This document shows positions 1-6,356 of a DNA stretch of 6,356 nt, in pieces. A model generated the notes under the pieces. It made no database searches, was not told where the DNA came from, and saw nothing but the letters and a program-made list of their open reading frames with translations. The position numbers and the translations under genes are program-made. The stretch's first letter is position 1. Every line of letters starts with the position of its first letter. The DNA is from UBA4736 sp002404015 (lineage in GTDB: Bacteria; Chloroflexota; Dormibacteria; Dormibacterales; Dormibacteraceae), in NCBI GenBank assembly GCA_036747295.1, contig DAIOCN010000053.1, positions 1 through 6,356 on the forward strand, in the 5' to 3' direction.

Positions 1-559
1 AGGTCGAGAACTTGTAGCCCTTGTGGTAGTCGAACTTCTCGACCGCCCGGATGAGGCCCATGTTGCCCTCCTGGATCAGGTCCAGGAACGACATGCCGCG
101 CCCGATGTACTTCTTGGCGATCGAGACGACGAGGCGGAGGTTGGCCTCGGTGAGCCGCTGCTTGGCCTCGAAGGAGCCGGCCTCGATGGCCTTGGCCAGC
201 TCGACCTCGTCCGCCGCGGTGAGCAGGCTCACGCGCCCGATCTCCTTCAGGTACATGCGGACCGGGTCGTCCAGGGAGACCGAGTCCATCATCTCGATCT
301 CCATCAACATGTCGTCGTCGCCGTCTTCCTTCTCCTCGAAGTCCTTCTCGGAGTCGGAGACCTCGACGCCCATCTCCTTGAAGACAGCGAAGATGCGGAA
401 CGCCTGCTCAGGCGTCTCGGTTTCCAGGTCGGGGAAACCTTCGAGGACATCGTCGGGCGTCAGGTAGCCCTGTTCCTTGCCCTTGACGATCAGCGCTTCG
501 GCCTGCTGGATCAGCAGGTCTTCGAGCTTCAGCTCCGCTTTTTCTTTGGTCTTAGCCAA
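1..559 (-). CDS. rpoD: RNA polymerase primary sigma factor, N-terminal part (cut by window edge)
   Basis: Primary (housekeeping) sigma factor that directs RNA polymerase to promoters. 186 codons are in the window; the DNA-binding regions 2.4 to 4.2 lie beyond the left edge. The start is TTG at 557-559 (MAKTKEKAEL...), since the next in-frame ATG is about 63 codons in and the TTG has a GGAG Shine-Dalgarno (567-570) 7 nt upstream, inside the end of dnaG. Residues 1-65 form a short region 1.1-like domain, followed by a very acidic linker (about 71-92). Region 1.2 is about 96-128 (DDPVRMYLKEIGRVSLLT). Region 2.1/2.2 starts near 133 and contains NLRLVVSIAKKY, FLDLIQEGN and the GYKFST sequence at the edge. 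The long non-conserved insert of proteobacterial RpoD is absent. Only 3 nt separate it from the dnaG stop, so translation is probably coupled. Identification is very secure; the lineage reading is inference. Confidence 0.97.
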   Translation of the reverse strand, partial: MAKTKEKAELKLEDLLIQQAEALIVKGKEQGYLTPDDVLEGFPDLETETPEQAFRIFAVFKEMGVEVSDSEKDFEEKEDGDDDMLMEIEMMDSVSLDDPVRMYLKEIGRVSLLTAADEVELAKAIEAGSFEAKQRLTEANLRLVVSIAKKYIGRGMSFLDLIQEGNMGLIRAVEKFDYHKGYKFST

Positions 560-562
560 CCG

Positions 563-2323
563 CTATCTCCATCCTTCAGCTTCTTCGCGGTGCGTGAGCT
601 CTCTCAACTCCGCCTCCAGCGCGGCCGCCCGCTCCCGGTCCTGCCGCCTTTCCGCCTCGGCAAGACCGCTGATTATCGCCAATCGGCGCTTCTTGGCGGC
701 TTCTTGGCGAACCCGGGTGACCAGCTCGTCGACCAGCGCGTCGTCCACGCTGGGCGGGGGATTGTGCCAGGCCTGGCGGATCAGGTCCTGCTCCTCCTCG
801 GGATATTCGGAAACTTCGCGCCCGAGGGCTTCGAAACCTCCCCTCTGCAGAGTTTCCAACAATCGGACATAGGCGCCGCGCTCATCCTCCTCTAGCTCTT
901 CGGGCTTGAGCCGCGCCCTGACCCGTTCGGCGGCGTCCGGGCGCACGGCCAGGACCTGCAGAAGGTAGCGGGCGGTCGTCACTCTCTTCTTCCCGTTCCG
1001 CTTTGGCCCCAAACCCGGGTCGGAGCCCGGCTCCGGCCTGCGGCCGGAGCCCGCGGCCTTCAGCTGGAGCAGGTGGGGCTCGATTCCCAACCAGACGGCG
1101 GCATGGCCGCGGTAGGTCTCGCGCAGGGCCGGGTCGGCGATCTTGGCGAGGACGGCGTTGACCTTGACCAGCGCGATCTCGAGGTCGCGAGGGCGGCTCG
1201 GGTTGAGATCTCGGACCGTGTCCTTGATCCAGAACTCCCAGCCCGGCATGGAGAGCTCGACCACCCGACCCCAGTCGCCGCCCCCGCGCAGGAACTCGTC
1301 CGGGTCCTTGGCCTCGCCCTCCAGCGTCCCCACACGGGTGCGGAGACCGTCGGCCGCGGCGACCTCGATGGCCTTGAAGGCCGCGTTGCGGCCGGCGTTG
1401 TCGTTGTCGAAGACCAGTACCACCTCTTCGGTAAAACGCTTGAGGAGCCGAACCTGCTGCTCGGTCATCGCCGTGCCCGAGCTGGCGATCGCGTTGGCGA
1501 CCCCGAACTGGTGGCCGACTATGACGTCGAACTGCCCCTCCATCAGGACGGCGTGTCCGCGCGCGGCGATCTCGGTGCGGGCCAGGTCGAGGGCGAAGAG
1601 CACGTTGCCCTTGACGTAGACCGGGGTCTCCCGCGAGTTGACGTACTTGCGTGGCTCGTCGGCCAGCACAGTGCGGCCGGTGAAGGCCAGCGGCCGGCCG
1701 CGCTCGTCCCGGATCGGCACCACCAGCCGCTGCTGGAAGAAGTCCTGGCCGTCGGCCCGAACCAGGCCGGCGTCCCGCGCATCCTCAAGCGACTTCCCCC
1801 GCTTGCGCAGGAAGCTGGCGAAGTTGTCGCCGCCCGGCGCGAAGCCCAACCCGAAGCGGCGGGCGACGTCCTCGCCCACCTCCCGCCGGGCCAGCAGCTG
1901 GCGGCCGGCCTCGCCGGCGGGGGTGGAGTGGAGGACGTACTCGTAGTACTGGACCGCCAGCTTGTTCAGCTCGACGATCCGGCGCCGCTGGGCCGCCCTC
2001 TCGCGGCCGGGGCCGGCCACCTCCTTGCTGAGCTCCACGCCGGCCAGCTCGGCCAGGCTGTCCAGGGCGCCCCGAAAGTCGGTCTTCTCGATGTTCTCGA
2101 CGAAAGTGAACATGTCGCCGCCCTTGCCGCAGCCATGGCAGTACCAGGACTGCAGCTGCTCGTTGACGGAAAAGCTGGGCGTCTTCTCCTGGTGGAAAGG
2201 GCACAGGCCGACGAACTCCCGGCCCTGCTTGCGTACCCGGACGTGGTTCTGGACGACCTCGAGCAGGTTCAGCCTTGACTTGATCTGCTGGACGGCGTCG
2301 TCGGACCCGGCGATCGAGGGCAT
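563..2323 (-). CDS. dnaG: DNA primase
   Basis: Synthesises RNA primers for chromosome replication, working with the replicative helicase at the fork. The product is 586 aa, normal for the family (about 580-620). Residues 10-100 form the CHC2 zinc ribbon with ligands C41, H44, C62 and C65 (CPFH ... CHGC). The core catalytic part includes the conserved KYVNSRETPVYVKG stretch (about 226-239). The TOPRIM fold follows, with E262 in MEGQFDV, the metal-binding pair D306/D308 in FDNDNAG, and DPDEF at 340-344. The C-terminal part (about 450-586) is a helical, charged domain typical of the DnaB-binding region. The start is ATG at 2321-2323; upstream there is only a weak GGGA. It ends with TAG 3 nt before rpoD. 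It lies 127 bp downstream of ppdK, in the same direction, across an inverted repeat. The core gene looks intact. Confidence 0.98.
   Translation of the reverse strand: MPSIAGSDDAVQQIKSRLNLLEVVQNHVRVRKQGREFVGLCPFHQEKTPSFSVNEQLQSWYCHGCGKGGDMFTFVENIEKTDFRGALDSLAELAGVELSKEVAGPGRERAAQRRRIVELNKLAVQYYEYVLHSTPAGEAGRQLLARREVGEDVARRFGLGFAPGGDNFASFLRKRGKSLEDARDAGLVRADGQDFFQQRLVVPIRDERGRPLAFTGRTVLADEPRKYVNSRETPVYVKGNVLFALDLARTEIAARGHAVLMEGQFDVIVGHQFGVANAIASSGTAMTEQQVRLLKRFTEEVVLVFDNDNAGRNAAFKAIEVAAADGLRTRVGTLEGEAKDPDEFLRGGGDWGRVVELSMPGWEFWIKDTVRDLNPSRPRDLEIALVKVNAVLAKIADPALRETYRGHAAVWLGIEPHLLQLKAAGSGRRPEPGSDPGLGPKRNGKKRVTTARYLLQVLAVRPDAAERVRARLKPEELEEDERGAYVRLLETLQRGGFEALGREVSEYPEEEQDLIRQAWHNPPPSVDDALVDELVTRVRQEAAKKRRLAIISGLAEAERRQDRERAAALEAELRELTHREEAEGWR
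567..570 (-). promoter_or_regulatory. Shine-Dalgarno for rpoD, inside dnaG
   Basis: Read on the minus strand, GGAG lies 7 nt before the TTG at 559-557 and within the last codons of dnaG. It decides the TTG as the rpoD start and implies that ribosomes finishing dnaG can re-initiate on rpoD. Confidence 0.7.
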
Positions 2324-2338
2324 GAGGTCCCACGAAAT

Positions 2339-2421
2339 CTAGCAGGCCGTTGAAAAGGGACGGCGGTGCTTCGGCGCCCAGGCGACCCATCCCTCGCCGA
2401 CCCTCTTCAACACCCTGCTGG
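2339..2421. repeat. Imperfect inverted repeat in the ppdK-dnaG spacer
   Basis: The left arm 2341-2359 (AGCAGGCCGTTGAAAAGGG) and right arm 2401-2419 are inverted copies with three mismatches in 19; a further C-G and T/G pair extends the arms to 21 nt. The inner 41 bases hold two smaller stems, GGCG/CGCC and GGCGA/TCGCC (the latter in GGCGACCCATCCCTCGCC). No T-tract follows either arm, so it is not a canonical intrinsic terminator. It could be a small non-autonomous transposable element, a processing hairpin or an attenuator that uncouples dnaG-rpoD from ppdK. No transposase or clear target duplication is visible. Confidence 0.65.
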
Positions 2422-2450
2422 CGACTTCGCGGCTCCGTTGCCGTTTTGGC

Positions 2451-5120
<2,670 letters not shown>

Positions 5121-5212
5121 GGAGATAGTTTGCCTGTCTGGCTGGCGGAGGCGCTGGGCGCGCCCCAGCCGATTGCCGTTGCATCGGGTTCATACTTTTT
5201 CTGAATGGCGCA
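5121..5212. other. Divergent spacer between ppdK and the ankyrin gene
   Basis: This 92-bp spacer should carry the promoters for ppdK (leftwards) and the ankyrin gene (rightwards). An AT-richer patch at 5190-5206 is the likely melting region, but I cannot place a convincing -35/-10 pair with proper spacing on either strand. No strong Shine-Dalgarno precedes the ppdK ATG on the minus strand. Confidence 0.4.
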
Positions 5213-5234
5213 GTGGGAGGAGCGGCCGCGCTGA
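5205..5234 (+). other. Possible 9-codon upstream ORF overlapping the ankyrin start
   Basis: ATG at 5205-5207 opens a nine-codon frame (MAQWEERPR) ending in TGA at 5232-5234. It runs through the GGAGGA ribosome site and overlaps the CTG at 5231-5233 by sharing bases with its stop. It could be a leader peptide or pure chance; no Shine-Dalgarno of its own is evident. Confidence 0.2.
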
Positions 5235-5776
5235 GCCAACAGCAGATCGACGACTTCGTGGCCGCCTGCCACTTCGACCTTCCCCGCGTGCGCCGCACGC
5301 TGGGGGAAAACCCGGACCTGGTTGATTCCCCCGCCAGCTGGGACGAGACCCCGCTGCAGGCGGCGGCCCAGATGGGGAACCGCCCGATCATGGAGCTGCT
5401 GCTCGAGAACGGCGCTCGGCTGGACGGTCACAGTGCGGCCGCGCTGGGCGATGCCGCGCTGGTGCAGCAGTTCATCGAGACGGACCGGGAGGTGGCGATC
5501 GATGCCGGCGTCCACGGCCTGCCAGCGCTTTACTTCGCCGCCGTGGGCGGCAGCCTCGACGTCGCCGAGCTGCTGATCGCCGCCGGCGCTCCGGTCGATG
5601 CCCCGCCGGGAGGCAACGGCCCGCTCCACGGAGCGGCTCTCGCCGGCCACCTGGAGATGGTGCGCTGGCTGCTGGCGCACGGCGCGGACCGCAACGCCGC
5701 CGGCTATGAGGGCAAGACAGCCCTCGACCTGGCCCGCCAGGGCAAGCACCTGCGGGTCGCCGCGCTGCTTTCCTGA
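5213..5776 (+). CDS. Small ankyrin-repeat protein
   Basis: A soluble protein of up to 187 aa built almost entirely of ankyrin repeats, presumed to bind a protein partner; no enzyme domain, signal peptide or membrane segment is seen. Numbering from GTG at 5213: an N-terminal helical pair (about 8-38), repeat DETPLQAAAQMGNRPIMELLLENGARLD (44-71; split here as TPLQAAA ... MELLLENGA), a degenerate repeat (72-100), then PALYFAAVGG/VAELLIAAGA (104-129), GPLHGAALAGH/VRWLLAHGADRN (136-161) and a capping TALDLARQGK (169-178). The start is uncertain: GTG at 5213 has no ribosome site, while a strong GGAGGA (5216-5221) sits 9 nt before CTG at 5231, which would give MSQQQIDDFV, a natural N-terminus. It is divergent from ppdK and is followed directly by the repeated RNA region. 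Partner and function are unknown. Confidence 0.88.
   Translation: MGGAAALSQQQIDDFVAACHFDLPRVRRTLGENPDLVDSPASWDETPLQAAAQMGNRPIMELLLENGARLDGHSAAALGDAALVQQFIETDREVAIDAGVHGLPALYFAAVGGSLDVAELLIAAGAPVDAPPGGNGPLHGAALAGHLEMVRWLLAHGADRNAAGYEGKTALDLARQGKHLRVAALLS
5216..5221 (+). promoter_or_regulatory. Strong Shine-Dalgarno GGAGGA for the ankyrin gene
   Basis: GGAGGA lies inside the frame if GTG 5213 is taken as start, which would make it useless. It is 9 nt from CTG at 5231, in frame, and this points to CTG as the true initiation codon. Confidence 0.5.
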
Positions 5777-5786
5777 GGCTACCTTT

Positions 5787-5801
5787 GGTCGCCTGGCGAC
5801 C
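5787..5801. repeat. Short palindrome opening repeat copy 1
   Basis: GGTCGCC, T, GGCGACC is a perfect inverted repeat 10 nt past the ankyrin stop, followed by CCCCCGCTTTT. As RNA it can form a 5-bp stem with a 5-nt loop and might terminate the ankyrin transcript weakly. A near copy (GTTGCC, T, GGCGAC) sits at 6091-6103 in the same position relative to the second RNA element. Confidence 0.5.
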
Positions 5802-5816
5802 CCCCGCTTTTGCCTC

Positions 5817-5845
5817 TTGCGCGGTTGGCCGGTCGGGCCTAGATT
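5817..5845 (+). promoter_or_regulatory. Sigma70-like promoter of RNA copy 1
   Basis: TTGCGC (5817-5822) and TAGATT (5840-5845) are 17 nt apart. The predicted start, 8 nt past the -10, is G5853, the first base of the closing stem of the RNA. The same arrangement recurs in copy 2. Confidence 0.5.
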
Positions 5846-5852
5846 TCGTGGC

Positions 5853-5940
5853 GGCCCCGAGGGGAACGCACTGAGGAATCGGAGGAAGCCGCAAGGCTGG
5901 GACCGAGACCGAAGAGACGGCCCGTCGGGGTCACTTTTTT
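5853..5940 (+). ncRNA. Putative structured small RNA, copy 1
   Basis: The 80-nt core 5853-5932 starts with GGCCCCGA and ends with TCGGGGTC, which pair over 8 bp (one G-U). Inside, GGG 5862-5864 pairs with CCC 5921-5923, TCGG 5879-5882 with CCGA 5903-5906, and GCC/GGC closes a GCAA tetraloop (5888-5897). Between the stems are purine-rich internal loops such as GAGGAA and AGGAA/TGGGA, suited to sheared G-A pairs. The core is followed by AC and six Ts (5935-5940), which could serve as a terminator. Copy 2 is ungapped and 62 of 80 identical. No named family is recognised with confidence; it does not look like a tRNA, 6S RNA or a riboswitch that I know, and no gene starts just downstream for it to control. 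An open frame crosses it but has no coding look. Confidence 0.6.
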
Positions 5941-5945
5941 GCGCA

Positions 5946-5967
5946 GGGGAAACACGAGTGTTTCCCC
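5946..5967 (+). terminator. Perfect 10-bp hairpin after RNA copy 1
   Basis: GGGGAAACAC, GA, GTGTTTCCCC is a perfect inverted repeat just after the T-tract of RNA copy 1. It is followed by CCACG rather than Ts, so it may be a 3' stabilising hairpin or a back-up (possibly Rho-independent only in part) terminator. Copy 2 has a different hairpin in this place. Confidence 0.45.
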
Positions 5968-6023
5968 CACGTGCCCCCTTCCCTCATCAGGTGTCGGTCG
6001 GCGTCTTGAAGAGGGACTCATAC

Positions 6024-6042
6024 GGGCGGGCGAAGCCCGCCC
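6024..6042. repeat. REP-like palindrome
   Basis: GGGCGGGC, GAA, GCCCGCCC is a perfect 8-bp stem with a 3-nt loop between the two RNA copies. It resembles dispersed intergenic palindromes of GC-rich bacteria and could also block transcription in both directions. The preceding TTGAAGAGGG (6006-6015) also occurs, inverted, in the right arm of the repeat near 2401-2410. Confidence 0.5.
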
Positions 6043-6129
6043 TTACGGCGCCATCTCATTTCTGTGATCTGATTTGATGGGCACGTTTTCGTTGCCTGGC
6101 GACCCCAAAATTATCGGAGGCGATTTTCC

Positions 6130-6159
6130 TTGCGTTCCTCGACCGCAACGCCGTAAAGT
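6130..6159 (+). promoter_or_regulatory. Sigma70-like promoter of RNA copy 2
   Basis: TTGCGT (6130-6135) and TAAAGT (6154-6159) are 18 nt apart. The predicted start is G6167, again 8 nt past the -10 and the first base of the closing stem. Confidence 0.5.
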
Positions 6160-6166
6160 TCGCGTC

Positions 6167-6255
6167 GGCCCCGAGGGACACGCGCTGAGGAGCCGGACGA
6201 AGCCGCAAGGCGGAAGCCGGAGCCGAGGAAGCGATCCGTCGGGGTCACTTGTTTT
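6167..6255 (+). ncRNA. Putative structured small RNA, copy 2
   Basis: The core 6167-6246 is the same length as copy 1 and has the identical closing stem and GCAA-capped hairpin. Relative to copy 1, core positions 12/69 change from G-C to A-U (6178/6235) and 27/54 from U-A to C-G (6193/6220), keeping both pairs. Most other changes fall in the purine loops, where purines replace purines. After the core comes CTTGTTTTG, a broken T-tract, so its termination may be weaker than in copy 1. Confidence 0.6.
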
Positions 6256-6258
6256 GCC

Positions 6259-6280
6259 ACCAAACCGCCGCCGTTTTGGT
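6259..6280 (+). terminator. Hairpin after RNA copy 2
   Basis: ACCAAA (6259-6264) pairs with TTTGGT (6275-6280) around a CCGCCGCCGT loop. It takes the place of the copy 1 hairpin but has an unrelated sequence. No T-tract follows, so its role as a terminator is uncertain. Confidence 0.35.
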
Positions 6281-6333
6281 CGTTGCCACCGGCCGTTGTT
6301 TGAGTTGTGTCGCGAGTTGTGGTGTAAATCCGG

Positions 6334-6355
6334 GGCCGCCTTGACGTAGGCGGCC
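6334..6355. repeat. Inverted repeat at the right edge
   Basis: GGCCGCC and GGCGGCC flank the 8-nt loop TTGACGTA. The perfect 7-bp stem ends one base before the window edge, so whether a T-tract or a gene follows cannot be seen. The 6281-6333 stretch before it is GT-rich and holds no gene that I can support. Confidence 0.45.
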
Positions 6356-6356
6356 A

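Larger units (their letters stand above)
5787..5967 (+). repeat. Tandem repeat unit, copy 1
   Basis: The unit runs in order: palindrome, T-rich patch with CTTGCG, promoter-like hexamers, 80-nt structured core, T-tract, then a hairpin. The same order recurs at 6091-6280, about 305-315 bp downstream. Flanks are much more diverged than the core, which is what is expected if the core is the selected part. Confidence 0.6.
6091..6280 (+). repeat. Tandem repeat unit, copy 2
   Basis: The second unit has the same order as the first: near-palindrome at 6091-6103, T-rich patch, promoter-like hexamers, 80-nt core, T-rich tract, hairpin. It carries about 10 extra bases between the palindrome and the -35. 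The 123 bases separating the units (5968-6090) contain the REP-like palindrome and an AT-richer stretch at 6051-6080, with nothing else I can name. Confidence 0.6.

Noticed and set aside
23..895. 290-aa open frame on the plus strand across rpoD and the dnaG end
   Set aside because: It is antisense to rpoD and dnaG and spans their junction; no motif or ribosome site supports it.
1073..2278. 401-aa open frame on the plus strand opposite dnaG
   Set aside because: Antisense shadow of an intact primase gene, low-complexity composition, no recognisable motif.
5853..5940. Known riboswitch for a downstream gene
   Set aside because: No gene starts just after either copy, and I see no core of the c-di-GMP, cobalamin or SAM classes.
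5598..6077. 159-codon frame running from the ankyrin gene into RNA copy 1
   Set aside because: It begins out of frame inside the ankyrin gene and crosses the RNA stems and hairpins; composition is unlike a protein.
6074..6349. 91-codon frame over RNA copy 2
   Set aside because: The shared peptide-like stretch with the copy 1 frame follows from the RNA repeat itself; substitutions favour base pairing, and the frame has no ribosome site.
5777..6356. CRISPR array or tRNA genes in the non-coding end
   Set aside because: There are only two long diverged repeats rather than short regular ones with spacers, and no cloverleaf or T-loop motif was found.

Overview
This is a GC-rich window from a bacterial chromosome with a housekeeping half and an accessory half. 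Three genes run leftwards on the minus strand: ppdK (pyruvate phosphate dikinase), dnaG (primase) and the first 186 codons of rpoD (primary sigma factor), which runs off the left edge. A ppdK/dnaG/rpoD order and the wording of sigma region 1.2 and 2 suggest a Chloroflexota or Dormibacterota-like lineage. That is inference from gene order and motifs; no rRNA or marker tree is available here.

Layout: 1-559 rpoD 5' part, TTG start, only 3 nt after the dnaG stop. 563-2323 dnaG, complete, with zinc ribbon, TOPRIM core and helicase-binding tail. 2324-2450 is a spacer holding a 21-nt imperfect inverted repeat. 2451-5120 ppdK, complete, with all catalytic residues but Ala at the usual regulatory Thr. 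5121-5212 is a short divergent spacer. 5213-5776 is a small ankyrin-repeat protein on the plus strand with an ambiguous start. 5777-6356 has no convincing protein gene.

The last 580 bases are the most interesting part. They hold two copies of an ungapped 80-nt element (5853-5932 and 6167-6246; 62 of 80 positions identical by hand count). Each copy can fold into one long interrupted hairpin closed by an identical 8-bp stem and capped by a GCAA tetraloop. Two of the differing position pairs are compensatory (G-C to A-U, U-A to C-G), which argues for a selected RNA structure. Each copy is preceded at the same distance by a similar sigma70-like promoter (TTGCGC/T, 17-18 nt, TAGATT/TAAAGT) whose predicted start falls on the first base of the stem, and each is followed by a T-rich tract. 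This looks like a duplicated stand-alone small RNA gene with its own promoter. I cannot assign it to a named family; a HEARO/OMEGA-type RNA without its nuclease gene is one untested possibility.

Together, dnaG and rpoD link replication priming and transcription initiation in the classic macromolecular-synthesis arrangement, with ppdK upstream in the same direction. The ankyrin gene and the RNA pair point the other way and appear to be a separate, lineage-specific addition.
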